Shown piece by piece: positions 37,301 to 48,534 of a stretch of DNA of 64,000 nt. The notes under the pieces are model-generated. The model was not told the DNA's origin, did not search any database, and saw nothing but the letters and a program-made list of their open reading frames with translations. The stretch is from Chrysoporthe austroafricana (Eukaryota > Ascomycota > Sordariomycetes > Diaporthales > Cryphonectriaceae): contig JYIP02000012.1 of NCBI GenBank assembly GCA_001051155.2, forward strand, positions 1 to 64,000, in the 5' to 3' direction. Position 1 is the stretch's first letter; each line of letters starts with the position of its first letter. The position numbers and the translations under genes are program-made.

Positions 37301-37688
37301 GCGGGCGATTCATACAAGGCAGAGGGGACTCAGTTTGCGAAGCAGAGCAAAGCCATTTCCCCAAGCTTGAAGCATACAAGCCATTCGGCTCAAAAGCGGC
37401 GTATCTCGTTATCTTGCGTCTCTGCTCACTGGGTAAATACCCAAGTACGCTCTTTGGGCCGGGTCCGATCTCTAGCACCGAGATGTGGATGCTCGAGGTG
37501 AAGAGAGGGCTTAGCACCTGGGATAGTTGTGGGATGATGAAGTCTTGGTAGGACATCCAGCCTGGACCCTGCACCAAGGTATCGAAACCAGCGCTGTATT
37601 GTGTATCGGACAATGGCTGCTTGGGCAATGACGCCATTGCCCCGGCTTTCTGCCTAAGGGCCAGCTTGAGAGAGTTGAGAGTTGTCAT
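34308..37688 (-). CDS. Four-domain protein: methyltransferase, FAD oxidase, P-loop kinase and APRT-like
   Basis: A single 1,126-codon frame without introns; ATG at 37,688. Residues about 40-290 look like a class I methyltransferase: SVLEIGPGPKS at 70-80 is the SAM-binding loop, AAFEPNGLYASS the acidic loop. Residues about 302-750 are a PCMH/berberine-bridge FAD oxidase: GGGHS at 337-341 with the flavin-linking His 340, LWLQGGIGHLARLYGLACD at 409-427, LLWAIKGAGTNFGIV, and the BBE tail RLKHSLDPRNVLAY. Residues about 753-900 match the metazoan-type phosphomevalonate kinase fold: P-loop GESGAGKD at 760-767, RLLWDRAYKEQHR and LLITGMRDEAP. Residues about 945-1,108 are adenine-phosphoribosyltransferase-like: DFPRHGIEFR, GKLPPP and PRPP loop VVVVDDVLATGKT at 1,066-1,078. 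Each module is known alone; this order is not one I recognise. It could build and modify a purine nucleotide, but substrates are unknown. The last 18 residues look frame-shifted (see findings). Confidence 0.9.
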   Translation of the reverse strand: MTTLNSLKLALRQKAGAMASLPKQPLSDTQYSAGFDTLVQGPGWMSYQDFIIPQLSQVLSPLFTSSIHISVLEIGPGPKSVLGYLPSEQRRKITRYAAFEPNGLYASSLGKWLCSASQTESPLPCMNRPPDIRGFPFALDSNTACGTSDDKEKYDVILFCHSMYGMNPKYRFIQRALAMLVEQPRDGLVVVFHRDDLHLDGLVCHRTAFFPTGVVSVANDDETRDCLTRFIAGFDTQDEAIRAEWRNVCRALGRSEAAHRDHLLFSVPHVMAAFTRHATALPQLTVEAQLVNGDKMVKNSQARLYRPTAIVKPKEVRQVQECVQWALRHGVGLTVVGGGHSDHCLWPNVVAVDMGAFDQVHILTAVEGFNSGSLVVAEAGCKTGDIVRKTMAVGLTVPLGARPSVGAGLWLQGGIGHLARLYGLACDAIVGAVVVSVDSGEVLSVGRVPSQYRPAGAVRLNDNSLLWAIKGAGTNFGIVVSVTFKTYAAPTYSVRNWVVPLSDRPEARLKLGEFDRSVARDLPRNCSADAYLYWDNNRLHLGITMFESSATGTNLEIPTPTPISTILGPQSSFKAMDGVGIFETEVYISGMHGGHGGQKTSSFKRCLFLKNIGEAIIVDILVEAIEMRPTPLCYLHLLQGGGAVNDVAANSTAFSYRDWDFACVITGVWPRNQDGSEAAAAAVSWVYKVAGKLLPLSNGAYSADLGPDPRDVALAAKAFGPNLARLVRLKHSLDPRNVLAYACPLPRAPMEPKLITLITGESGAGKDYCADVWVSVFANESLTARTVSISEETKREYAADTGADLNRLLWDRAYKEQHRPALTTFFKHQIQERPRLPVEHFLNVVYGAADVDVLLITGMRDEAPVAALSHLVPDSRLLEVRIEASQETRLVRRGGYGKDDKDSSSALDHHPSLTFLNNTRGQSSAKIFAASRLLPLLQPSLQHLAAMARPIPDFPRHGIEFRHILNVAQQPGGLDLCSSLLQTHFTGDWAQISTIACIEAGGFVYASTLAARVDVPLALIREAGKLPPPTIKVAKETSHISGVVGGGEGGKRMEMELGVIRKGGSVVVVDDVLATGKTLCAVLRLLGEAGVGLEQVNVMVVAEFPVHRVGSCCDGRGLEGLIFRVF

Positions 37689-40311
37689 GTTAGCTGGATT
37701 GCAGCCTATAGGTTCATCTGTTGATAGACTAAAAGAAGTAAGAATTCAATTCAAGGGCTGCCAAGAGAAGATTACCAGTGCTAATGCATCAGAGCATTAC
37801 TATTTAGACTATACCTGATCGGTCGCATAACTATGGATGTAATCCGTCAGAGTCGTTCAACAGTGGACTCTAATTCTGTTGTGTGCTGCGTCGGGACATG
37901 TCACATAAGCCATTGCTGGTTATTCTGTGGGTCATAGGCGAGCTGCATCGCGAGCCGGAGTTTGTAACCGACACGCGTGAAACAACCGTCACTTCCCGAA
38001 AGCTCACCACAGCAACAAGATGCGCAATCTTTCGCTGGCTGGCTCTGAATATGGGCGTCGTGTATGCTCTCACGGTTACACTTAATTTCTTCGTTGGAGC
38101 CGTCTCCCGAACAGCGTAACGAGTTCGCCACTAGGCTCCTGATCTCGCGGCCTTGGCGCTTGATGTCGAACTGAATATAAGAGACTTGCTGCTAGTCGAG
38201 GCGGCCAGGGCGTCGAGATAATCATAGACGCGCCACAGTCGCAAGTCAAAACACGAGGGGGAACTTGTGCTTTGCACCTATGGTGTGCTACGTGGTGGTC
38301 TAACCCGTGCTGCCAATAAACGTTTTGCAAGGGCGCCTCCACCTAGGCGAAATGCCTGATCCAATGGACTAAACCGAAGTTGTAATCACATAAGCTTTAC
38401 TACTGCGGCTTGCGACAGGCCGCTTCCTATCGCATCTAACAAAACCTTGTCTATCAAGGAATCCATTTAATGCTAGTTGAACGGAGGAGTGTTATGCAAT
38501 GCCTTAAAGAAAAAGTATTAAGAGAGGTGTTGATTGGGCAAAGGACAATCGAGATCGAGGCTAGTAGATGATTCACGAGAGATGCAAGGGATTTACGGTG
38601 GCTTACTCGAGATGTACTGTCTTTGTCATCTAGATATAATTATCAGTAGCACACATCGGCGGCGACGGCATCATACATTCCCGTTCGCTACGTTATGTAG
38701 TTAAATGATTTTTACCGAGAAGCAAATTTCGAATTGTAAAGAATATGCAAAACGAGACCGCGCAACATACACACAACATGTTCTAGCGTCAACATTTCCT
38801 GTCTGTGATGCAGAAGAGGGCATATTAACGGTCGCAAAATATATTCAAATTGATGATCTCCCGATAACCGCAGGTATTCTGATGCTTCTCCTGCCTAGCT
38901 ATCTGGCCCACCGTTAGTCTCCCTTTGATGAAGCAATAGACACCAATCCAAAGATAGCTTATGCCAGCTTCGAGAAACCATGAGTCTGTGGGTAAATTCG
39001 TTGAGTGACACCCTGTTTGTATTCCATCCCTTGTCATACCGCTCAAACTGTATTCCAAGCTAGTAATGCCCTTCATGGACATCATTGCTTCTTTAATTGA
39101 TCGTCCAAATCAACTTCAAGTCCCAGGACAATTTAAATCGAGCCTTTGTTTGCCGCGTGATGTATATTTCAACGCACAGGCCTTCGCGTCCTCTGGATGG
39201 TGTATAATTAGTTCTTTCACTATTATAAGACTTTTGCCCCCGTCCGCTCTCCGCTACAGCAGGCCAAATCGTTTCGAGGAGCATATATTTACTTCAGCGG
39301 TTCTGAAACTCACAGTTATCTGAGACGTCTTCGTCCGACCCCGTTGCTTCAGACATTCAGTCACTAATAGATTCGGATATTATATTTTAGTATACTCTAG
39401 ATACCTATCTATTTAGCGCGACATGATTAAGATCATTATCCAGACATTAACGCACGCTGAAGTAGGTCCAGTAGCACGCTTCTAAGTGGCGACAAATTTA
39501 GCTCTTTTCCGACATTCCCTTCCCTAACGTTTTAAATACAACACTAGGGACCTATTAAGTCACTTGGGTCGCATTTCCTCTATATGCCTTATAACAGACG
39601 CGCGGGAAAAAACATAGCAACCAGCACCCTAACCCTAGCTATTCTATGCTCCTATAGAACTACGAGTGAGCTTCATACAGCCATTCTCGTTCTCTTTTAT
39701 ATTAGACAAATAGAATTCTCTGTACTCATTCAATTCTTCCCTTCCCGATAAGATGCCTGTTTTTCCTCAAAATGGTTTGAATGGCTCTTGGCTCATTGTA
39801 AAGATTGGCTGCTATCGTTAGAGCATTCTACGAAAGTCAAGCCGCTAAGCCTATTTTAAACTGCCCTTTCTTGTGTTGCATCGCATTGATATATGTCTTT
39901 CGCTAAGGAAAGTAGCAGTCCAAGGCTGGCGGCGTAGTATGGGAGATCATTCACTTCCAGCTGAAGCGTATAATAGCCTGAGTCCGCTAGATAGTCATGA
40001 AATTTAGATGACAGTCAAATCAAAACGGTCTTATGAATTGCTATTTTGGATACTCAGGTGGTGCCAAACTGTGTTACTTGCACCTAGCCAATCGCATACT
40101 ATATTTATTCTAATGCAAATATAAAGCTTTCTTTTCTAAGTTTTACATAGTAACGGCAAGGTTTATTGCAAAATATGTTTCGAAAAAAGCTCGATTTCTT
40201 TTGGAAAAGCAAGATTGAATTACTTTATGGACGAATTTTTGCACTATTCCTATTAAAAGCGCGAATCTCGGCAATTCTTAAGAAGCCAAAGCCTCGTTTA
40301 CTGGTTCATAC
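37689..40311. other. Long intergenic region, no gene recognised
   Basis: About 2.6 kb between the divergent start of the four-domain gene and the 3' end of the peptidase gene. Short open frames occur on both strands (for example 38,705-38,917) but none shows a motif, signal peptide or sensible splicing. It is moderately AT-rich without the extreme skew of the left block. Confidence 0.5.
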
Positions 40312-42234
40312 TCAATGCGCCGATTTCGCGGTAGGTAGATCTGCAAAACCAATGGTATAGCTCCAGCCCATTTCAATAAAGATATCTGCCCAGGTCGCGT
40401 TAGTATACGGCTTAACATCAAGTTTACAAACGGTCCCATTCTCCGGCATCGTCAGGTTCGACCAGTATGCCACAGTATGCTCGATGGTGCATCTTGATGG
40501 CGCAGCAAGGGAGGTATGCTATTATTCAAGGCAGCTATAGTTAGCTGATGAAACTATGAAGAGGTAATTAGCAGGCAACAACTTACACCGTAACCATGTA
40601 TCTCCAGAACAACACTCCCATTCAAACCCGAACTCACGTTGCGTGCGGAGGCAAGCGGCGTCACGGGGTCCCAGGTATTGCCCAGGATGAGCACTGGGTT
40701 CGCAGTATCCACGTCAAACCCGCCATCATACCGCTCCTTTGGTTCGATCAGCCACTGCGCGCAGGGCATGTTAATAAAATCGCTGCCGTCGCCGAAGATT
40801 GCGCTGATGCTGTAGAGCCTTTCAATTACTTGTTGGAACTCGGCTAGGGTAGCGGCGCGTGGCCGCCGGTCGGAGCAGTGGATGGCGACGAGGGCCACCC
40901 GCCCAGCTAGGATGGGCGCTAGGGCGGCCTCGGTGTCGGAGACGGCGCCCGCCGCAGAAGCGCTCAATGCGGTGAGCTCAGTAGTGCTAGCAGCGAGGAA
41001 GGTCGTAAGGACTGCGGCCAGGCCAGCCCAGGTTTGTGGTGCGTAGAGAGCCGCCCAGATCTGGCTCTTGGCATTCCAGTAGTCGTACACGATGTCACCA
41101 TACGGCAGCGGGTTGGCCTTGAGGTATTCGAGGAGGTCCCAGGTGGCCTGCTCCATCTGGTCGGCTGTCATGTTGAGCGAGTTGAGGGAGCAGTTCTTGC
41201 TGGCAGCAACGCAGGTCTGGAAGATTTGGGAGAAACTCTCGTCTGAGCCAGTCCACTCCTGGAAGTCGCTAGAATCATTTAGGAGCATCAGTATTAATAT
41301 TTTAACCATGAACGAAGAGAGAGAGAACCTACGCAAGTGCCATAATACTCCCAGGGATTCTGGACGCCATCCAAGATCATCTTGTCAATTTTGTCTGGAA
41401 ACATAGCAGCCACAGTGGCACCGAGTGTCGTACCATACGAAAGGCCTATTCGCGCTTTAGTATCACATACACAGACTTTGTATCACGGTTATTAGTTTTA
41501 CCCCAATAACGCAACATGCCGTCATCATCCAGAGCTTCTGCTATACTGATGAGATCCCGCGCCGTGAAGGCGGTGCTCACCAGGCTTCCATTAACTTGTG
41601 CATTCTGGTAGCAGAGGCTGGCGTCTACCCCAGCCCGTGCCCAGAGAAACGCTGCAGAATTGTCTGAGGAATTGCTGGTCTGACTCCAATCGGAGATGAA
41701 GCGGATGTCTTCGACTTCGTTCGAGAAGCAGTTGAGGCTGAGGGTGCTCACAGATCCACTAATGCAAGTCAACATTGATGCCGTGACTCGCAATCTTGAT
41801 AAGGCCAACCACAAACCGCACGTCGAAGGAGACCAAGTCATATTCGCCTCCGGTCATTCTTGATATCAACGTCAGCCTGCTTCGTGCAAAGTAATTTCCA
41901 CGAGAGAAACCTACGGAAGTATGTCTGCAACGGCTGTCGCAAAGTTCGACCTTGCCGGCTCGCCCGGGCCACCAAAGTTGAACAGAATGCTACCTTTTCT
42001 GGGCTGCGTGAGAGCCGGCGTTCTGATAAGCTGCAATTGGAGCTGCTCAAAGCTGTTGGGTGCTGTGTAGTCGAGGGGGACCATGAGGGTGCCGCATTCC
42101 AGATTTGTCACATAAGTATTATTGAACTCTGCCGGGTCGCAGGGCGTCCATTGAATGCTCTTGGACCTACAAGTGAGGGCGTCGGCGGCGCCGAGCAGCG
42201 CAAGAGCTGCACACACGGGTCTGAGCACGTCCAT
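40312..42234 (-). CDS. Secreted serine peptidase, tripeptidyl-aminopeptidase (TAP) family, six exons
   Basis: Exons 42,234-41,915, 41,858-41,817, 41,758-41,502, 41,445-41,333, 41,258-40,587 and 40,518-40,312; five GT-AG introns of 56-74 bp. The joined frame is 536 codons with stop TGA at 40,312. Residues 1-19 (MDVLRPVCAALALLGAADA) are a signal peptide, so the ATG at 42,234 is chosen over one 26 codons upstream. The alpha/beta-hydrolase core shows ILFNFGGPG (oxyanion loop), EYDLVSFDVRG, the nucleophile elbow GLSYG with Ser209, and DKMILDGV. The TAP-like C-terminal domain has NTWDPVTP with Asp441 and HGYGHTSLA with His469, so the triad is complete. Several N-x-S/T sites fit a secreted glycoprotein. 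Likely cleaves short peptides from N-termini outside the cell. No break seen. Confidence 0.88.
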
Positions 42235-43299
42235 TTGAGTAATGATATATACGAGGTCCGACTTGGTGAAGGTTTTTATTGATTTCTTAAGTTGATGCTT
42301 GTGTAGGTCCACCTGTGCGGTGGAGGCTTGCTAATTTATATACGCCTTCATTTGATCGACTATGAGCTAGGGAAGCCTCGCCTCGTATTACTTGGAGCGT
42401 TACCCAAATAGGAAATAGGAAGTACTATAGTACTATACGTCTGTAGTACTTCCCTATAAAGTGGGGCCCAAAAATAGCGGCAAGGCAGACATGCAAGGCT
42501 CAGCTGATAGCTTGAAATTGAGCACTTTCGACAGATTCAGAAATGATTATTGTAGATCCGTAGGATGAATTGCGCCAATGAGCCTAAAGCAAGGAATTAC
42601 CCACTCGCTCACGCTTTTCTACGGAAAAAATGGGCATTATACGTCATTAACCACTGTCAGATTATTAACAAACAGTCCTACTGAGTAATCCGCTAATTCA
42701 GTTGCCAGCTGGGCACCTTTTGCTTGTTCAATTGTGAGCCGGGCAAATGAGCGGATTAATAATCAACGGAGCGAAACACGGTCTCGGAGAGGCTTATTGA
42801 AGCTTAACTGTCCAAAATAGATATCGATAGTGTTGTCGATAGTGATGGGGATAGTGTTGGCTGTAAGGCTGATAGATTGGAATAGACAATTCTTTTGTAA
42901 ATAAATCAATTTTCAGAAGCTCGCGCAACATCCCAGGAAAGGACCCCCTAGACCCCGCTTTACCTACAGTGCTTACATATTACCCATTACCTATTACGCC
43001 AAGATTTCCTAAGTAGGTAATCGCGATAGCACGCGTTCCTTCTCAACTACCCTCTTCAACCACCACGTGGGATTTCATTAAAGGAGGGCGACCCTGTAGA
43101 TACTTCCGCACGTAGGACTCGACCAATCCCTCTCTCGCATTCCAAAACTAACCGGTCCTTCCGCAGGAGTTATTTGCAGGGAACAGAGTTTAGAACGCTC
43201 CGCTCCATTGAATAAGAGCTATAAGGGAAGTAATAGAGTGGGAAATACTCTCTTGAAGCGCAAGCGTAGCTAAATTATCAATTGAAACCATTATTAAAC
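42235..43299. other. Intergenic, promoter side of the peptidase gene; no gene seen
   Basis: About 1 kb. It holds an imperfect palindrome around AAGTACTATAGTACTATACG (42,420-42,445) and a GTGTTGTCGATAGTGATGGGGATAGTGTTGG-type short repeat at 42,830-42,870. No coding feature recognised. Confidence 0.5.
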
Positions 43300-43520
43300 A
43301 TACCGCCTGTGGGATAGCCAGTATGGGACAGCCAGAGCTGTTTACTCTGGCATATGGGCACGGGCTAGGATATGGCCCGTGCGCCAGGGCCAAAGCCATT
43401 TCTACGCTCTGGCTATTGCCCACGGCTTTCTTTCCCTCCTTCCTTCTAGACAGAGACAATAACAGACTGCAAATCGAAACCGATTCACTACGTACGTAGT
43501 TAAGCCCAGCCAACACCGCC
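43300..43520 (+). repeat. Little-mutated fragment of the giant element
   Basis: Aligns with 1,340-1,560 (and 13,180-13,400) through the whole stretch. For example GCCAAAGCCATTTCTACGCT here is GCAAAAGCTATTTCTATGCT there, and CTACGTACGTAGTTAAGCCC corresponds to TTATATACGTAATTAAGCTT. Almost all differences are C here/T there or G here/A there. It is therefore a short copy that escaped most RIP and approximates the ancestral sequence. A 108-codon minus-strand frame covering it is probably incidental. Confidence 0.82.
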
Positions 43521-43842
43521 TTTCTTTATTAATTCTATTTCCTACGATATTTTATGTATACAGACGGAGTTGTTTTCTTCGTTAGTCAGTAATGCCGTTC
43601 ATTTAACTTACAGAAACACGTGTCGATAAGCGCTTGTCATTCTTAGCACTACAGGGAACTTCTAATCGTAATAATGCAGTTTGCTTCCGTTCGGAGGCCT
43701 GCTTGCATGGTTCCGACTTAAATGCCTGCCGTTACTTAGTTTATGTTTTGAACTCCAAGTGATCTCGTGATTGACTTGAGCACTTGAATAAAATCTTTCT
43801 TTGCAACAATCTTTAAGACCTTCAATCGACATTATGGATGAG

Positions 43843-44213
43843 TCACTTCCAGAATCACAAAAACGGGCACCGTTTCTGAAATCAAGCGGGGTTTTAAAAT
43901 ACCACCTTTCGACCTAGCGGAGATTACGGATTCGGAACACATGTCGAAGTCGGCCGGGCAGGAGCATATGCTAGCGTTAAGTCAGGAGATCTCTGTTGCC
44001 GATGTAGAAATTCAGGTTCATAAACTCAACAAATGGGAAAAAGAATTCAGTGGAGTCCATAGAGACTATATTCAGTCTCAGCTACCTAGGAAAGCGCAAT
44101 GTCTATCTATATATACGAAAATGTATATTCTCAAATATCAGGCAGCAATAATATTCAATGCTCGCCAAGACATAGAGGCATTAAAGCAGATGCCATTATC
44201 AAACATCTCCTAG
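43843..44213 (+). CDS. Possible hypothetical protein or fragment
   Basis: The frame is open from about 43,843 to the stop at 44,211; the first ATG is 43,941 (90 codons). The product is hydrophilic and probably helical (SQEISVADVEIQVHKLNKW, AIIFNARQDIEALKQM). Readable sequence upstream of the ATG (GFKIPPFDLAEITDSEH) suggests a missing 5' exon or a truncated gene. Family not recognised. Confidence 0.3.
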
Positions 44214-45801
44214 TTTCACTCTTGATTAGGACAAATAGTGAAATGAAGTCGTTGAAATCTCGCTAACAAGAGAGGGAAGGGAACCAGATGAGAGCACCAA
44301 CCTCATGTGTAAAAGTCCTTACCCCATCGTATTATTCCCATAATGGAACTGACGAATGGAATCGAATTGGCAACCATTGGAGGCTCCTTGCTGTCATGAA
44401 TGAATTGCAGAAAACTCTAAAGGAAGACGTAGGTTGCTACGATGCCGCCTAGCGCTATCATGATCGCTGAGCTGAACGAACCGAGTGCCATTTTGATACC
44501 AGCATAACAGAAGCTACATTGCGAGATGAAGTAAATTAGGTTGCGGTAGTAGATCATTAGCTAGGCTGCCTCTCCTATCTACGGGCTTATACTGAACCGA
44601 GACTTCTAATGAATTAAGTACAGGGCATGTAGCGCATGAGGGGTATAAAAAGTCGGGAAGGGAATAAAAACAGTTCATAGGGGGTACAGAGTCCAATGCG
44701 GAAAAAACATGCAACAGTTGTTTGTTCGGTAAGAACATAAATAAGTTAAATACGGATAAATACACTCTATATATACAGAACAATTAGAAAACATATAAAT
44801 CCGTCGGAAATATTTTATTTATATAAATAAATTAAATGGATATTAACCATATATTTATAGAATGAAAAATAATTATCGAATATGAATTTCTAATAGAGAA
44901 ATACGTATACTATAACTATATCAAACGTAGATATATTGAATATATACCGAATACATCCTGTGGATACAGTATTAGCAATAATAAGTATGCGTAGCATGTG
45001 TTTAATATATATTAAGATAAGAAAAAAACGAAATATAAATATCATATGCTTAATATATGCGTTCTCTCGCTGAGTAGCCAAATATGCTATCATACTTACC
45101 TTTCTGTACCTCCTGCGAGCTATTTCTACCCTTCCGACTTTTTGTAACCCCTATGAGCTTTTTTATGTCACCCACGAGCTAGAACGCCGCCCTAGTCTTG
45201 GCTTTTAGCGTACGACGTCAATATCACTTCTAGTTTCGCTGGAGTTGCATTTGAAAAGAGTCCACATCTGGTTTGATATTCGGGGGCGAAGCTAGTATGA
45301 AGAGAGCGGAGTCTGGGCACACATCGGAGATTCGAAGGCTCGAATGTACGACGAAAGCTTGAAAGACGTCAATACTTTGAGGAGGCATACATCATGTGAA
45401 TATGAGCCGATATGCTGAGAGACGTGGAGGGTTTGAAAGGGCTCAAATATACAACGAAGCCTAAAGTGTACGGCGAAGAATCGAATAGGCCGTGGGGACA
45501 AGGCTTCACAAAGGGAGAACGATCTGTCAGCGTACAAGATACTAGAGCGGGCCAGAGCAAGCCAAAAGTCTTATTATGCATACAAGAGATATAACAGCGC
45601 TTTGGGCTTCAATATCGACGTTCTAGGCTCGCCGCATTGCCCTATCCCTCCAAAACACGCCAGTCTGCCTTTGCCACCAAAATGTGACAATGAGCCCTTT
45701 TGTGCCAACCAACCGATCTACATGCCACTTCTCATAGGCCGGGTTGTTAGCGATCCGAGAACCGTTCGAGGGCCACTGTCAATAATGTATAGTCTAAAGA
45801 C
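44214..45801. other. Intergenic with a small AT-rich island
   Basis: 44,750-45,110 is markedly AT-rich, like a miniature of the left block, but matches none of R1-R3 by eye. At 45,336-45,362 and 45,430-45,458 a GGCTCGAATGTACGACGAA / GGCTCAAATATACAACGAA pair forms a diverged direct repeat differing by C/T and G/A. No gene recognised. Confidence 0.5.
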
Positions 45802-47270
45802 CTAATCCGACTCTCTCCATAGCCACTTCTCAAAGTCGGGAACATCAAGGTGCACAGGCTTCTCGGTCATGACGCTCGACCAATCGTTGGAATAAGAGCC
45901 AAAGATCAAGTGTTTGGTCGGATCCTCCATGTACGCTTTGGCCTTCTGAGCTGCCGGGCTGTCTTCGCCCTCACACTCGACCCGTGCCCTGTACTCTCGC
46001 CCTGCGAATACACTTGCTCGAGCCTGGTCCCCGTGAGCAGCACCGATCTGGAAAGCGACGTAGTAAAGCCTCGTCATAAGCGAAGTTGCCGCGTATCCGT
46101 ACTCCCTCTGGAGGGCATGATGCAGGTTGTAGCAAACCCCGAGACTATATAGCGGGTCGCTCCTGATGGGCTCTAGATCACAGAGTATGTTATCCATGCG
46201 TTCAATATCGAGGCGCCGAATGTCACTCAAGATTAATTCATTCGCCGGGCCAGTGCAAAGGTCACAGTGGCATTGGAACCCAAACGACTCGTTCAGCTTC
46301 GCCCAGCGACGGTCCGAGGGCTGGGCGATATCGTAGCAGACTAGGATCTCCTCCCCGACCAAAATATTCTTGAGTGCATGAATCGTCTCATGCTGAGCGT
46401 CTCCGTTCCAGTTGTTATGGGCATTCGGGATGCAGCTGTGATTGAGCCGGGCTATGTCGAAATAGATGCCGCCGGTAGTGGAGTCCGAACCGCAACAGAA
46501 TGCATTGGTATTCATAATTCCAGCTAAATCGTGCTGCCCCGGCTGCCCCGGAAAGACGTTGTCAAGAGAGAGGAATTGGCGGTGTTCGTCCCTGGATCGC
46601 GCCTGGGCCTTCCCGGCGATCGCCTCGTGAAGCTGTTGATTTGGTATGCTCTCGAGGGTAAAGGGCTTCTCGCTGATGATTCGTGTACCCTTTGGGATGT
46701 GAACTTTGGCCACCAGTCCCTTGCCACGGCCCGGGATCTCCATTACTTCGTACAGTCTTGTTGCCGTGGGGCCAGGCGTATTGCTCCGGGCCGTGTTGGA
46801 ACGGTCGACCTGTACAGACTCTGGCTCAAGGGTACTCTGCAAAAGCGATTAGGTGACAAGACTGGAGGCCGAGCGGGGGCCATTCTTACCCGATCGTAGG
46901 ACTTGATCGAGGTATGGACGCTGGCCCAGTCATAGAAGCCGTGCTGGTCGGCATCATCCTGCCAGGCCCGGACGCGAGCGCCGAACGAAGCCTCCGCCAG
47001 CGCTGTCACCTGCTGAATATAGGCCTTAAGCGCAACTCTTGTTGTAATGCCTCCAGAGATGTTTGAACTAAATCGTAGGAACTTGCGTCCTTCGATAGGC
47101 AGTGAAAGCTGGTCGCCCAACTTGAACGTCACAACACGTACACCGAACTCGACACTCTCGTTACTGTCAAAGACCAGCCTTACCGCATCGATAAATTGCG
47201 CCCACCTGAGGCTATCTTCAGTTCCCCGTGATACTCGAGGAACCAGATCGAACCCAGCATTGATAGTCAT
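45802..47270 (-). CDS. SET-domain protein (fungal SET5/SMYD-like), two exons
   Basis: Exon 1 47,270-46,890, a 53-bp intron (GTAAGA...GCAG), exon 2 46,836-45,802; 471 residues in frame. The SET domain lies at about 158-325: GRGKG at 163-167, GTRIISEKPF, RLNHSCIPNAHNNW from 257 (the cofactor-binding NHS motif), GEEILVCYD at 288-296, and a post-SET zinc cluster FGFQCHCDLC at 314-321. It should methylate a lysine, probably on histone or another protein. The C-terminal about 145 residues are helical, as in fungal SET-only proteins. Exon 1 gives a 127-residue N-terminal region with no motif I recognise. All catalytic landmarks are present. Confidence 0.82.
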
Positions 47271-48534
47271 AGTGGCGAGGTCAGATAATCAGTGCTTCGA
47301 AAAATAGGTGAATATTCTGAAGGAAGCTATTGTGTGACAAGAGTGGGAAGCACAGCAGCTCTTCGTATTTCAGATGCGGGGAAACGCGGGACATATATGC
47401 CTGAGCCCAGCGGTTTTCATGTTGTGTCACGCCAACCACCGTCGGGGTCCTCCGGTGACAATTTCTATCCAACAGTGGCCTGCTGCGATTCCTCGCACGT
47501 TGGCATGTCTCGTAGCTGCTTATATAATGAAGCCGAAACAGCTTTTTGCGCCCCAGCTAGAGCATGGGAATAAACAAACTGTATTTCCGGGCAACCGTGC
47601 TGTAAAGGCACGTTCGCCCGCAATCGCTATACGTCGCTGAGGGAACAGTCTATTCAATTATACACGGACTTGCCTGTATTTCAAATTGCCAAAATACCAA
47701 TTAGAACTACATGCCACCAACAGCAGCTAATTAAGACTGTATAAGGGGACGACAGCACTCGAGACTCTTCTTTCGCCCACCGACGCGCTCTAGTCATATG
47801 AAAACAACTACCGTGGTAAGTGAGGGACCAATTAAACCGGTCGACGAGACATCGACCGCATTTATGCGGCATTGGGTTTGATTCAGTCAAGCCCGTTGGG
47901 AGAGCCTGGTCATGCCACTGCAGAGCTCTTTGCAGGAGAACTCGACGCATAGGGAAGATGCCACAGATGCAACTGTCGTAGTAAGTTAGGATTGCGGAAT
48001 CAAGAAGGGTGATGCTGATAAAGGAGATGTAATAATGAAACAATTTGCGCAAATTTCCACAGCCACAAAGGGCGGCGGCAGTCTCGCCGAGCGTAAGCGC
48101 AATAACTGCAAGGGCAACCGGACAATTTCTAAAATGGTTTCCACCCTGGGACTGTAGGAGGAAAGGATAATTAGCTCAATAAGCCTTGCACATCTTAGCC
48201 GAGGGCCTAAGTACATTCAGCTGTAGAGTTGCTGTAATAAGTCGTATTTATGGGATCATATATGCGTAAGCCATACTACTAAGCTCAATCGTAAAGTGAA
48301 AGGTCCTAACGAAGTCGACTATTCTGATCCATTCAATATTATAAGTTACGAAGAAGGACGGTTATTACCAGTGTCTAATTGCTAAATAGCCAAGCAATTG
48401 TTAGAAATTCAAATGCACGGACCACTAACAAATCTCAAAATAACCTTGACGCGTTGAAATGGGTCTATGTCGCTATAATTAGCCGACTCTTTCATAATTG
48501 AACCAGGGTGCCAGGCTGATCGATAATGCTATCT
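47271..48534. other. Intergenic, no gene seen
   Basis: Upstream region of the SET gene. Short frames on both strands lack motifs, splice logic or signal peptides. Confidence 0.5.

Noticed and set aside
34572..37551. Many plus-strand open frames, the longest 228 codons at 36,865-37,551
   Set aside because: They are antisense shadows of the four-domain gene, whose motifs on the minus strand are unmistakable; none of the plus frames shows a domain.
34308..37688. Cytokinin oxidase plus adenine salvage as the function of the four-domain enzyme
   Set aside because: Attractive because cytokinin oxidases also use a GHS flavin site and release adenine, but the oxidase module ends in a BBE tail rather than a cytokinin-oxidase C-terminal domain, and the kinase resembles PMVK, not an isopentenyltransferase.
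43190..43516. 108-codon minus-strand ORF
   Set aside because: It lies over the little-mutated transposon fragment, has no domain and no splice or signal logic; the DNA is better explained as repeat sequence.
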